From Thermomicrobium sp. 4228-Ro (GTDB lineage: Bacteria; Chloroflexota; Chloroflexia; Thermomicrobiales; Thermomicrobiaceae), in NCBI RefSeq assembly GCF_026241205.1, contig NZ_JAPFQM010000001.1:1054001-1118000 (forward strand): 64,000 bases of DNA, written 5' to 3'. Under the pieces are notes generated by a model. It ran no database searches and was not told the DNA's origin. It saw only the letters and a program-made list of their open reading frames with translations. Shown here one piece after another: positions 29,429 to 38,784 of this stretch (positions are counted from its first letter, which is position 1; each line of letters starts with the position of its first letter). Position numbers and translations under genes: made by a program.

Positions 29429-32400
29429 ATGGGTAGGCAGCGCTACGCGAGCCGCTCGGTACAGCAGGCTGATCCCAACAGCACCGATCGCGACGGTGCC
29501 GGCTGGTTGCCCGCAGCCATCGCCTTCGGCTGCGCAGCGACCGGTCTCCTCCTGGTCGCAACGGCTCCGTTCCCGCTTCCCATCGTCCTCTTCACTGCCA
29601 CGTGTGCGGTCGCTGTCGTCGCAGTCGGCTACGCTGCGAGACCGGAGCAGCGGGACTGGAAGCGCTTCGCCCTCCCCCTCGGCGCAGGAACCACCTTCGC
29701 CGCGGGTGTCGCGGTGGCGGGCCTGTTCGATGGTCGGTCTCTGTTCTCGTCATCCTTTCCGCGTACGCTTGTCGCCGCTGCATACCTTCTCTTCGGGTTG
29801 GCGCTCCTGACTCCTTCCCTCGGTAACCGCTCACCACTCCGCTGTCTCTCCGGAATGAGTGGATCACTGGGCGGCATCACCGCGCTGCTTCTCCTCGCCG
29901 CCCAGTTCACTCGTCTCGACGCACTCCGGATCCTCGAACCCTCCTCCCTGCTCCGCTGGGCGCTCGGTCTGCTCGTCCTCACAGCAGGGTCGCTCGTCTT
30001 CGCTACCGTACGGGCTGATCGGAGCCAGCAGCAGTCACCGCTCCGTTGGGTACCGTGGGCCGCGCTCGGTGCCGGCTCGCTCCTGACGATCGTGTCCGTC
30101 ATCGTTCTCGAGCACTGGCAGACCACCGTGCTCCAGACGCAGACACGGACGGAAGCTGTTGCGGCAGCCAATCAGGCTGCCACACTACTCGACAACCGCT
30201 TGCAGCGGCTGCAACCCGAACGTGTCCTCCGTCTGGGTGTCGATGACCAGAGTGTCCCGGGACTCCTGTGGTACGGGCAAGTCCCACCGTTCACGACGAG
30301 TCCGCTCTTCGTCGCCCCGGAGTGGCGAACGCGCGAGGGAGAGATCCGCAGGCTCATCCAAACGGCCGCTCGCCTCGGTCCGGACATCGCCTCGCCTGCC
30401 TTGGCGCGTCTCGATGGGCCGGATGGGCGCCCCCTCCTGCTCGTCGCCTGGCACGACCGTGATCCGACCTTCGGCGCGGTCATCGATCCAGCAACCTTCT
30501 TCGCACCGGCGATCCAGGCAACCGTGACGCGTGGTGCAGCACTCACCCTGATGCTGGACGACGAGACACTCGTTTCCAGCGGCCTCCCTGCGGCCGGAGT
30601 ACCGGCTGAGACTGCTCTCGTGCCGAGCCGGACAACGGGTTTCGGGATCCTCCGAGTTCGCGTGCAACTCGCGCCGGAGCGAGCCAGCGTGCTCGCGACA
30701 CCGTTCCCCAAGACGATCGCGGTCCTCGGGATACTCGCCACCTGCTTCTTGACCGTCGCATTGATACTCGGCTGGCGAACGAGCGAAGCCAACCGATCCC
30801 TGCGGCTCTTCAGTCAGCAACTGCAAGAGGAAATCGACGAGCGCAGGACGATCGAGCGACTCTTGGCCGAGCGCGAAGCACGTCTCCAGGCTCTGCTTCG
30901 CCAGCTCCCAGCGATCGTCTGGACAGTCGATCGTGACCTCGTCTTCACCTCGAGCGAAGGGAGCGGGCTCCAGCAACTCGGCTTGCAGCCGGGGCAGGTG
31001 GTGGGACAGACGCTGTTCGAGTACTTCGGGACCGAGGATCCCGACTACCTGCCGATCCGGCTGCACCGCCGAGCACTCGCTGGTGAACCACAGGAGTACG
31101 AGTTCGAGACGAACGGACGGCACTACCGAGTGCGCCTCGAACCATTGCGGAACCAGAGGGGCGAAATCGCTGGAGTCGTCGGTATCGCCTTCGACGTGAC
31201 GGAGCAGGTCCAGGCACAACAGGAGCTGGAACGGCTGGCAACGACCGATCCGTTGACGGGACTCGCCAACCGCGCAGCCCTCATTGATCGGTTGGACGAA
31301 CTGCGGCGAGCCGGCCGCCCGTTCGCGGTTCTTCTCATCGACCTCGACGGGTTCAAGTCGATCAATGATACGCTCGGCCACTTAGCTGGCGATGCGCTCC
31401 TCCGCCAAGTTGCCGACCGGCTCCGCCACACGGTCCGCAGCGGCGACACGGTGGGCCGCCTCGGCGGTGACGAGTTTCTCGTCATCGCTCCGTTGCAGAG
31501 CCAGGAAGCGGCGCGAGAACTCGCCAGGCGTCTGCTCGTTGCGCTGTCGCAACCGCTACGCATCGAAGACCGATCGGTCTCGGTCGGTGGGAGTATCGGC
31601 GTGGTTTTCTGCGCCGACGGTAGGTGCTCGGCACGAGACGTCCTGCGGGATGCTGACCTCGCCCTGTACGAAGCCAAGCGGCAAGGCAGGGGACGCATCG
31701 TGTTCTTCCATCCGGCACTGGCAGAGGCGGCGACGCAGGAGCTCGCACTCGAGCAGGCGCTCCGCCAGGCGATCGACCACGAGGCGATCGTCTTCCGCGG
31801 ACTCCCGATCGTCCATCTGGCGAGCCGTCAGCTCTTCGGTATCGACCTTTCCCCGTCTTGGGTCGATCCACACGGAACAGTGCAGCGCGCCGATAGCCTC
31901 GCCCGCCTGGCCGAGCGAGCTGGCGTCGATGTCGCCCTCGCCCAACGAGCGATAGCCGAAGCCGTCGCCTGGCTCAGCGAGCTCCCGCACAGTTGGGCCG
32001 TCGTGCTCGGTTTCCCGAGCCCGGCAATGCTCGATGAGGCGGTCACCGAGTTCCTCGAGCAGCAGCTCGCCTCCCGACCCGAGTGCGCAGGAAGGCTCTG
32101 GTTGGACCTCCCAGCGAGTGCCCTCGCCACCCCCTCGTCTCGTCAGCGGCTCGCCGCGCTCAGCTCTCACCGGATCGGCATGCTCGTGCGCGATCCCGTG
32201 CTGAAACCGGAAGGCATCGACCCTCTGGTCGAACTCCAGCGAGCCGGTATCCGGATTCCGAGCGGGTTCGTACGGTCGTTCTTCATCGACCCGCGCGCTG
32301 CCACCCTCGCACGAGCGCTCATCCAGGTCGCGCAGGACCTGGGAGCGGTCAGCCTCGCCGACTCGATCGACGAGTTCGCGGTGTACGTCGCACTGGCACG

Positions 32401-32572
32401 GAGCGGTTGCACGTTGGGGCAAGGATCGCTCTTCGGGTGCGAACTCGACCGGCAACGAGCGGTCGCCATCGCACCGCAGGTGCGCCACTGGCGCCAGTTG
32501 GTCGTCGCGCTGGCGGAGACGGAGTCGATGACGGTGCAGCATGCTGCTTCTGGCCAGGAAGGGCAACGCTGA
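29429..32572 (+). CDS. Membrane PAS-GGDEF protein with a degenerate EAL domain
   Basis: A 1047-residue signalling protein. The N-terminal 240 residues contain about six membrane spans, then an extracytoplasmic region to about 430, another span (to about 452), a coiled coil, a PAS domain (LLRQLPAIVWTVDRDLVFTS to VVGIAFDVTEQ) and a GGDEF domain (ATTDPLTGLANRAALIDRL, IDLDGFKSINDTLGH, GRLGGDEF near 679), which should be an active diguanylate cyclase. The last 270 residues resemble an EAL domain, but EAL is DLS and the metal and Lys positions are changed, so no phosphodiesterase activity is expected. GGGAG lies before ATG 29429. Confidence 0.88.
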   Translation: MGRQRYASRSVQQADPNSTDRDGAGWLPAAIAFGCAATGLLLVATAPFPLPIVLFTATCAVAVVAVGYAARPEQRDWKRFALPLGAGTTFAAGVAVAGLFDGRSLFSSSFPRTLVAAAYLLFGLALLTPSLGNRSPLRCLSGMSGSLGGITALLLLAAQFTRLDALRILEPSSLLRWALGLLVLTAGSLVFATVRADRSQQQSPLRWVPWAALGAGSLLTIVSVIVLEHWQTTVLQTQTRTEAVAAANQAATLLDNRLQRLQPERVLRLGVDDQSVPGLLWYGQVPPFTTSPLFVAPEWRTREGEIRRLIQTAARLGPDIASPALARLDGPDGRPLLLVAWHDRDPTFGAVIDPATFFAPAIQATVTRGAALTLMLDDETLVSSGLPAAGVPAETALVPSRTTGFGILRVRVQLAPERASVLATPFPKTIAVLGILATCFLTVALILGWRTSEANRSLRLFSQQLQEEIDERRTIERLLAEREARLQALLRQLPAIVWTVDRDLVFTSSEGSGLQQLGLQPGQVVGQTLFEYFGTEDPDYLPIRLHRRALAGEPQEYEFETNGRHYRVRLEPLRNQRGEIAGVVGIAFDVTEQVQAQQELERLATTDPLTGLANRAALIDRLDELRRAGRPFAVLLIDLDGFKSINDTLGHLAGDALLRQVADRLRHTVRSGDTVGRLGGDEFLVIAPLQSQEAARELARRLLVALSQPLRIEDRSVSVGGSIGVVFCADGRCSARDVLRDADLALYEAKRQGRGRIVFFHPALAEAATQELALEQALRQAIDHEAIVFRGLPIVHLASRQLFGIDLSPSWVDPHGTVQRADSLARLAERAGVDVALAQRAIAEAVAWLSELPHSWAVVLGFPSPAMLDEAVTEFLEQQLASRPECAGRLWLDLPASALATPSSRQRLAALSSHRIGMLVRDPVLKPEGIDPLVELQRAGIRIPSGFVRSFFIDPRAATLARALIQVAQDLGAVSLADSIDEFAVYVALARSGCTLGQGSLFGCELDRQRAVAIAPQVRHWRQLVVALAETESMTVQHAASGQEGQR

Positions 32573-32636
32573 CGTCTGGTGTATCATCGGTCCGAGCCGA
32601 CTAGCCGCGCAATGAGGCCATGCCGGGAGCGAGGCG

Positions 32637-33125
32637 ATGCCGATCGGACCGGGTCAACAGCTTCCCGACTTCGACGGGCAGACGATCGAAGGGCAACACA
32701 TTGCGACGCGCCGGTATTACCTCCGGTCGGGGCTCGTGCTCGTCTTCACCCACGCCTGGCCGTGCGCGGGCTGCCGGGCGTATCTCTCGGAACTCGACCG
32801 ACACCTCGCGGATTTCCGCGCCGACCGGATGGAAGTGCTCGCGGTGGTCCCGCTGGAACACACGCTCGTCGTGGACTGGCGAGACGGTTCGCCGCACTTT
32901 CCGATCGTGCTCGCTGAAGGCGACACCGTTCATCGCCGGTTCGGATTCCTCAGCCCGGTTGGATCGCCCGAAGCAGCAGTGGTCGTCACTGACGACACGG
33001 GGACGATCTGGCAGGCGTGGCCAGTCGGCATCGCGCACGGATTCCCGCCTGTCCAGGAGGTTCTCGCCTGGGCACGGTACGTCTCGTACCAGTGTCCGGA
33101 ATGTTGGGAGACCGACCGCTGGTGA
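32637..33125 (+). CDS. AhpC/TSA-type thioredoxin-fold protein
   Basis: A 162-residue peroxiredoxin-like protein with no signal peptide. The fold pattern is GPGQQLPDFDGQTIEG, then a strand LVLVFTHAWPCAGCRAYLSEL holding a CxxC centre, HFPIVLAEGDTVHRRFGF and VVVTDDTGTIWQAW. Two further cysteines lie in YQCPECWE at the end. It probably reduces peroxides or disulphides. It is 64 bases after the GGDEF gene and 76 before the GIDE-like gene. Confidence 0.7.
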   Translation: MPIGPGQQLPDFDGQTIEGQHIATRRYYLRSGLVLVFTHAWPCAGCRAYLSELDRHLADFRADRMEVLAVVPLEHTLVVDWRDGSPHFPIVLAEGDTVHRRFGFLSPVGSPEAAVVVTDDTGTIWQAWPVGIAHGFPPVQEVLAWARYVSYQCPECWETDRW

Positions 33126-33201
33126 GGACGATGCCCAACGCAGGTACGCAGCGAGGCTGGAAGGTTGTCGTTTGCTCTTCGACACGCAGGGAGAACGAGC
33201 G

Positions 33202-34182
33202 ATGGAAGACGCAGCGTTCCTGGTCGTCCTCGCCAGCCGGTGCGTCGGAGCCTGCGACCGGTTCTTCGATGCTGCCCTCAGCGCGGCGATCGAGGGTGCA
33301 CTCGCCACGATTGCGATCGTGGGGCTCGTGTTCGGTTTTCGACAATGGCTCCGCGCGACGAAGTGGAGACGGCTCCGGGCGGAGACGGTGGCGGGCGCTC
33401 GAGCCAGTCCGGTGAACCGGAGCGTCGAGCTTACCGGACGGGCGACCAGCGACGCACCGCAGCGTGCGCCGCTGAGCGGCATCGAGGCTGCCGGGTACCG
33501 GCTGCAGGTGAAGGCGTTGTGGCGGCGACGCGACCTCCTGTCGAACCAACCGTACAAGTACGAGCGCATCGAGAGCGAGGACGCGTACCTGGACAGCATC
33601 CTGCTCGACGACGGCACAGGACGCATCCGGGTCGACGTCACAAATGCCCAGTGCTACTGGCCAGAGCGTGAGGCCGAATGGGCGTTCCACGAAGCACCGG
33701 AATGGGTGCTCGCTCGGTACCGGGAAGCGGAAGAGCGGCAAGCCGAAAGGATCCGAAGGCTGAACGAGTTCGGTTACAAGCCGCTCCGGATCTCCGTCTC
33801 CGAGGAGGTGCTCCCGCTCGGCAGCGAACTGTACGTCATCGGTCGCTTGACCGATCCGGACACGCTCGTCGCTGAGGTCGCCAGCACTGGCGGTGAGCAG
33901 GCGACCCGGCGCGCACTTCGTGCGGAGGCAGTGACGGCGTGGCTCCTCGCGATCGTGGCGACCTGGTTCGCGATTCGCCTCCTCCCGTGGCTCTCTGCGG
34001 AGTGGGCAACGTACTCAGCGGGCGAGCCGTACCTGGGGTGGCGAGTCATCGACTACGGTCTCCTGCTCGTGCTGCTCGGGTTCACCGCGTTCGGTGCTGC
34101 CGTCTTCGCGCTCCTGCCCGCATCCGCGATCGGGCGATACCTGACCTTCCGAGGCAACAGGAATACCCCACGATACCCATAA
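33202..34182 (+). CDS. GIDE-like membrane protein
   Basis: A 326-residue membrane protein: one span near residues 28-46, a long soluble part, and two spans near the C-terminus. The soluble part has APLSGIEAAGYRLQVKALW, SILLDDGTGRIRVDVTNAQ and EEVLPLGSELYVIGRL, the layout of the GIDE domain found in bacterial relatives of the mitochondrial MULAN/GIDE protein but without its RING finger. Function in bacteria is unknown. AGGGAGA precedes ATG 33202; longer upstream in-frame extension overlaps the preceding gene and is unlikely. Confidence 0.65.
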   Translation: MEDAAFLVVLASRCVGACDRFFDAALSAAIEGALATIAIVGLVFGFRQWLRATKWRRLRAETVAGARASPVNRSVELTGRATSDAPQRAPLSGIEAAGYRLQVKALWRRRDLLSNQPYKYERIESEDAYLDSILLDDGTGRIRVDVTNAQCYWPEREAEWAFHEAPEWVLARYREAEERQAERIRRLNEFGYKPLRISVSEEVLPLGSELYVIGRLTDPDTLVAEVASTGGEQATRRALRAEAVTAWLLAIVATWFAIRLLPWLSAEWATYSAGEPYLGWRVIDYGLLLVLLGFTAFGAAVFALLPASAIGRYLTFRGNRNTPRYP

Positions 34183-34219
34183 CGTCTCCGCCGGAGCGTA
34201 GGCTTCCCGTGACGAGCGT

Positions 34220-35281
34220 TCAGGCAGGGAACGGCACCTCGTATCGCTCAGCGATCTCGCGGAGCTTCTCGAGCACCGCCGGATGCACCGGAATGCCATT
34301 GGCACGCCGCTCTTGCTCCGTTTCGTACTCGAGGTCACCAGGCACGAGCACGCGCTCGGCCCCCTCGGCCGGGCGAGCACGGCGGAGGTCCCCGAGCATA
34401 TCGTCCATATCGGCGAGGAACTCCTCGAGCGGTCGGAAGACGTCGATGCGGATCGCCAGGAACGCATGGCCAGTCCCGGACGGTCCGAGCGTCTGCGACC
34501 GCGAGCCGCCGACGTACTTGGCCCAGACACCACCAGCCAGCTGGCCGCACAGCGTTTCGACGAGGAGGGCCAGCGCATACCCCTTGTGACTCCGGAGTTC
34601 GGGAAAGGCACCGAGCGGTGTGAGGTAGCGGGCGGCGAACGGATCGGTCGTCGGCCTCCCCTCGGCATCGAGTGCCCAACCGAGCGGGATCGGCTCGCGC
34701 TTGCGGCGCGCGATCTCGATCTTGCCCCAGGCGACCGTACTGGTCGCGCCATCGAAGACGAGCGGCCGCTCCTTCCCAGCTGGTATCGCGAAGGCGATCG
34801 GGGCAGTGCTCAGGTAGGCATCGCGGGCGAAGGGTGGGACGACGAGCGGGGTCGCGTTCGTCATCGAGACGCCGATCATGCCCGGCTCGTCGAGCGCCAT
34901 CGTTGCATAGTAGCCAGCGATCCCGTAGTGATTGCTGCGCCGCACCGTTGCAAGGCAAATGCCGCTTTCCTTCGCCTTCTCGAGGCAGCGCCGCATCGCC
35001 CGATAGCCGCTGACGAAGCCGATCGCGTTGTCAGCATCGAAGACGACGGTCGCTGGTGTTTCCGCAACGGCTCGGATAGCCGGGCGCACGTTGATGGCGC
35101 CAGCCTCGAGCCGCCCCACGTAGTAGTCGAGGCGGGCGACCCCGTGGGAATCGAAGCCACGGACGTCGGCGGCGACGAGGATTTCCGCACTGATCGCCGC
35201 GTCCTCTTCCGGCAGGCCAGCCCGGGTCAAGACGGTAGTCACGAACCGCTGCAGCTCCTCGACCGGTATGCGTGCCGTCAC
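34220..35281 (-). CDS. Malate/L-lactate dehydrogenase family (Ldh_2) oxidoreductase
   Basis: A 353-residue NAD(P)-dependent dehydrogenase of the Ldh_2 family (malate, ureidoglycolate, lactate-type substrates). Markers are ADVRGFDSHGVARL, the active-site His in VRRSNHYGIAGYY, SMTNATPLVVPPF, FDGATSTVAWGKIE and LRSHKGYALALLVE. GAAGGGGGGAG before GTG 35281 sets the start. Substrate cannot be told. It diverges from the universal stress protein; the 217-base gap holds their promoters but no clear hexamers. Confidence 0.85.
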   Translation of the reverse strand: MTARIPVEELQRFVTTVLTRAGLPEEDAAISAEILVAADVRGFDSHGVARLDYYVGRLEAGAINVRPAIRAVAETPATVVFDADNAIGFVSGYRAMRRCLEKAKESGICLATVRRSNHYGIAGYYATMALDEPGMIGVSMTNATPLVVPPFARDAYLSTAPIAFAIPAGKERPLVFDGATSTVAWGKIEIARRKREPIPLGWALDAEGRPTTDPFAARYLTPLGAFPELRSHKGYALALLVETLCGQLAGGVWAKYVGGSRSQTLGPSGTGHAFLAIRIDVFRPLEEFLADMDDMLGDLRRARPAEGAERVLVPGDLEYETEQERRANGIPVHPAVLEKLREIAERYEVPFPA

Positions 35282-35498
35282 TACTCCCCCCTTCGCGCCC
35301 TCGAACACCGCTCACGAGCGGATGATAGCGTACCGCGCCGCCTCCCGGAGCGCGAACGCTGCACGCTGTTCCCCCGCTGACAGAGCAATGACTACATGTT
35401 ATGCTGACGTCGCACCGCCTCTCTTTCTGTTTTCTGCGCGGGGATGGGCTGTCGTCAGTGTGCCGGTGGATCCGAGCGGAGGGAAAGGACGGGAAGAG

Positions 35499-36374
35499 AT
35501 GATCGCATCGGTTGTCGTTCCACTCGATGGCTCCGAGCTCGCCGAAGCAGCCCTGCCGTACGGTAAGGCGCTGGCTGAGCGGTTCGGTGCCAAGCTCTAT
35601 CTGGTTCGTGTCGTCGACATCGACGCGCCGGCCGATGTTGCCGCAGCTGCGCGCGACTACCTAGCCCAAACGGCGCAGCGCTTGGGTATGGCGGCAGACA
35701 TCGCCGTACGCTACGGTGACCCGGCTGCCGAAATCATCGACCTGGTGCTCGAGCTACCCGATCCGGCGATCGCGATGACCACGCATGGGGGGAGCGGTCT
35801 CGGTCGCTGGCTCTACGGGAGCGTCGCTGACCGGGTCGTACGCGGAGCGGGCGTCCCCGTCTTGCTGATTCGCTCCTCGATGCCGCAGCGCGAACCTGGG
35901 GCGGTGCACGCGATCATGCTGCCGGTCGACGGCTCGGCACTGGCCGAGGCAGCGATCCCGTATGCCAAGGAGCTGGCTCGCCGCTTCGACGCGACCATCC
36001 ACCTCGTCCGCGTGGCCGAAACACCCGAGATCTACAGCCTGCTCAGCGTGCCAGCCGGGGCCCCGGCTTCGGCTGACGTGCTGAACCAGCTCGCGCAGCA
36101 GCTCGTCGAGACGGCGACGGCGTACGTCAACGAACTGGCCGAGCGCTTGCGCAGCGAGGGACTCCGGGTCGAGCCGCACGTCCTCGAAGGACTCGCGCCC
36201 GAGCAGCTGCTGGCGTTCGAACGCGAGCGAGAGCCGAGCCTGGTGGTGATGGCGACCCATGGACGGAGCGGGCTGAGCCGTGTCGTCTTCGGCAGTGTCG
36301 CTGAGCGGCTCCTGCGCGAAGGGACAGTACCCTTGCTCCTCATCCGCCCACCGGAGGCGACACAGGCGAGTTGA
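35499..36374 (+). CDS. Tandem universal stress protein (two UspA domains)
   Basis: A 291-residue cytoplasmic protein of two UspA domains, about residues 1-143 and 150-288. Each begins with a VVVPLDGS or IMLPVDGS strand and ends with the ATP-binding GxxG...S motif (MTTHGGSGLGRWLYGSVADRVVRGAGVPVLLIR and MATHGRSGLSRVVFGSVAERLLREGTVPLLLIR). Both domains appear able to bind ATP. The role in stress survival is family-level knowledge. GGGAAGAG lies before ATG 35499. Confidence 0.88.
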   Translation: MIASVVVPLDGSELAEAALPYGKALAERFGAKLYLVRVVDIDAPADVAAAARDYLAQTAQRLGMAADIAVRYGDPAAEIIDLVLELPDPAIAMTTHGGSGLGRWLYGSVADRVVRGAGVPVLLIRSSMPQREPGAVHAIMLPVDGSALAEAAIPYAKELARRFDATIHLVRVAETPEIYSLLSVPAGAPASADVLNQLAQQLVETATAYVNELAERLRSEGLRVEPHVLEGLAPEQLLAFEREREPSLVVMATHGRSGLSRVVFGSVAERLLREGTVPLLLIRPPEATQAS

Positions 36375-36403
36375 GATTGCGGCGCAGAGCATATCGACAT
36401 GGG

Positions 36404-36432
36404 CACGGGGCGCCTGCGGCAGGCGCCCCGTG
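36404..36432. terminator. Bidirectional terminator hairpin
   Basis: Thirteen-base perfect stem CACGGGGCGCCTG/CAGGCGCCCCGTG with a 3-base loop between the convergent universal stress protein and E1 beta genes. It can work for both transcripts; no T-run is present. Confidence 0.65.
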
Positions 36433-36454
36433 TCATGCAGTCCGTTGGAATGCC

Positions 36455-37474
36455 TCACGCCCGTGCACCGGCACCGAGCAACGCCTTCGCCTCGGCGACG
36501 ATCCGTTCGACGCTCGGAATCACCGCGCGCTCGAGCGGCTCGGAGAACGGGATCGGTACGTCGGGCACGGCCAGGCGGCGAATCGGAGCCTTCAGCGCAT
36601 CGAGCGCGCCAGACTGGACATGGAAGGCGACCTCGCCGGTCATCCCGTAGCTCTGATAGTCCTCGTCGACGATCAGCACGCGACCGGTCTTGCGTGCTGA
36701 GGCGACGAGCGTTTCGGTATCGAGCGGGACGAGCGTCCGTAGGTCGATCACCTCGGCCGACACGCCGTCCCGAGCCAGTTCCTCGGCGGCACGCAGGCAG
36801 CGGTGCACCATGAGACCAGCCGCGATCATCGTGAGGTCGCTCCCCTCGCGACGCACCGCTGCTTTGCCGAACTCGAGCGTGTAGCGCTCCTCCGGTACTT
36901 CCTCTTCCTGCCCCTCGAACGGCAGGAACGGCAGGCCAGTCAGCAGCTTGTGGCCGAAGATGACGACCGGGTTGGGATCGCGCAGCGCGGTGATGGTGAG
37001 CCCCTTGGCATCGTAGGCGGTCGCCGGCACGACGACCTTGAAGCCAGGAACATGTGCGAACAGCCCGTAGAGCACCTGCGAGTGCTGGGCCGCGTCACCG
37101 TAGCCACCCCCGATCGCCGTGAGGATGGTGACCGGCATCGCGAACTGTCCACCGGACATGTAGTGGTTCTTGGCGATGTGGTTGTACATCTGGTCGAATC
37201 CCGCTCCGAGGAAGTCGACGAACATGAGCGATACCACCGGATGCATGCCGACCGAAGCCGCGCCGGCTGCTATCCCAAAAAATGTTTGCTCAGTGATCGG
37301 TGTATCGATCACGCGGTCGCGTCCGTACTTCTCGTGCAGGCCCATCGTGAAGCCGAAGACCGCACCCCAGTAGGTCACGTCCTCGCCGAGCACGACGATG
37401 TCCGAACGCTCGGCCATCTCCTGATCGATCGCTTCGGCGATCGCGAAGGCGATCCCTTTCATCGTCCGCGTCAT
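36455..37474 (-). CDS. 2-oxoacid dehydrogenase E1 component, beta subunit
   Basis: A 339-residue thiamine-diphosphate E1 beta subunit (pyruvate, acetoin or branched-chain type). Motifs include VVLGEDVTYWGAVFGFTMGL, RVIDTPITEQTFFGIAAGAA, GGGYGDAAQHSQ and SAEVIDLRTLVPLDTETL. The start overlaps the alpha-subunit stop by ATGA (37471-37474), as expected for an alpha/beta heterotetramer. No E2 or E3 gene lies next to it, so the rest of the complex is elsewhere. Confidence 0.88.
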   Translation of the reverse strand: MTRTMKGIAFAIAEAIDQEMAERSDIVVLGEDVTYWGAVFGFTMGLHEKYGRDRVIDTPITEQTFFGIAAGAASVGMHPVVSLMFVDFLGAGFDQMYNHIAKNHYMSGGQFAMPVTILTAIGGGYGDAAQHSQVLYGLFAHVPGFKVVVPATAYDAKGLTITALRDPNPVVIFGHKLLTGLPFLPFEGQEEEVPEERYTLEFGKAAVRREGSDLTMIAAGLMVHRCLRAAEELARDGVSAEVIDLRTLVPLDTETLVASARKTGRVLIVDEDYQSYGMTGEVAFHVQSGALDALKAPIRRLAVPDVPIPFSEPLERAVIPSVERIVAEAKALLGAGARA

Positions 37475-38508
37475 CGGAACACCCCCACCAGCGCTTCTTC
37501 CGGATCCGGCAACGGGCTCTGCTCGGCAAAAGCGATCGCCCGGGCGACTTCTTCCTCCGCCTCGCGGCGCAGTCGTTCGAGCGTCGTGTCATCGGCCCAA
37601 CCGAGCCTCTTGAGTCGTTCGCCGAGTCGCGGGATCGGGTCGAGCTGCCGCCAGCGCTCGACCTCCTCGCGGGTGCGGTACTCTTCGGCATCCCCCTCGA
37701 AGTGGCCCCGGTAGCGATAGCAGACAGCCTCGATCAAGCTCGGACCGTACCCGGCACGAGCTCGCTCGATCGCGTCTTTGGCCGCTCGCCACACATCGAT
37801 GAGGTCCATCCCGTCGACCAGATAGGACGGGACGTTGAAGCCGAGCGCGCGCTGGAACTGGTGCGGCTGGGCGAGCGCCTGCCACTTGGGCGTCGAATCG
37901 GCGTACATATTGTCCTCGATGACGATCACGAGCGGGAGCCGCCAGAGCACCGCGGCGTTCAGCGTCTCGGCGAGTGTCCCGTGATTGGCAGCACCTTCAC
38001 CCGCGAACGCGACAGCGACGTGCGGCTCGCCGCGGTGCCGGAACGCGAACGCCGCACCAGCCGCCTGTGGGAAGGACGCACCGACGATGCCGCTGCACGA
38101 GAAGCGATGCTCGGCATCGAAGAGGTGCATGTGCCCACCTTTGCCGCGGCAGAGACCGGTGACCTTCCCGAAGATCTCGGCGGCGAGCTTGTCGGGCGGA
38201 ACGCCCTTCGCCAGCGCATGGTGATGCGGCCGGTGCGTGCTGACGACAGCGTCCGGATCGCGGAGGTGCGTTCCGACGCCGACCGCGACCGCCTCCTGGC
38301 CGACCGCGAGGTGCATCTCGCCGCGGATCGGGCCGGCGGCCATGTTGAATTGCGGCGTCTTGCCGATGTAGTACCGGTCGGCGATCGTCTCCTCGAACGA
38401 CCGGATGAGACACATCTGCCGGTACGCCGCGAGCAGGATGTCCGGCGTCAAGCCAGCCTTCTCGACGGTGTACCGCAGGTCAGCGAGACTCGGCTCAGGC
38501 TTCCACAT
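37471..38508 (-). CDS. 2-oxoacid dehydrogenase E1 component, alpha subunit
   Basis: Alpha subunit of 345 residues. It has MCLIRSFEETIADRYYIGK, HLAVGQEAVAVGV, HRPHHHALAKG, RGKGGHMHLFD and the thiamine-binding stretch FAGEGAANHGTLAETLNAAVLWRLPLVIVIEDN, with GEG in place of the common GDG. The acetoin/pyruvate dehydrogenase type fits best, but the substrate is open. GGGAGG precedes ATG 38508. The 276 bases to the upstream gene (38509-38784) hold no gene. Confidence 0.88.
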   Translation of the reverse strand: MWKPEPSLADLRYTVEKAGLTPDILLAAYRQMCLIRSFEETIADRYYIGKTPQFNMAAGPIRGEMHLAVGQEAVAVGVGTHLRDPDAVVSTHRPHHHALAKGVPPDKLAAEIFGKVTGLCRGKGGHMHLFDAEHRFSCSGIVGASFPQAAGAAFAFRHRGEPHVAVAFAGEGAANHGTLAETLNAAVLWRLPLVIVIEDNMYADSTPKWQALAQPHQFQRALGFNVPSYLVDGMDLIDVWRAAKDAIERARAGYGPSLIEAVCYRYRGHFEGDAEEYRTREEVERWRQLDPIPRLGERLKRLGWADDTTLERLRREAEEEVARAIAFAEQSPLPDPEEALVGVFR

Positions 38509-38784
38509 GCCGCACCTCCCTCACTGCACCGCGGCCAGTTCAGTTCGCGCCTCTGTTCCCAGCGTAGGAGTCATCGAGTCAGCTGTCAAGAGGGTGAGCC
38601 GATAGCTACGGAGCTGCCTTGGAAGGGAAACGATAAAGGGGTCGAAAGGTCGCGAGGAGGCTGCTGGCACCGCGCAGAGAGCGCCCACCGGAGTCATCGC
38701 TGGGCTCGTGGCCGCGCCGCGAGTCGGACAGCGACGGGTGCGTGGAAAGAGCAGCGACCTCCTGCTCCCACCCACTCGACCGCC

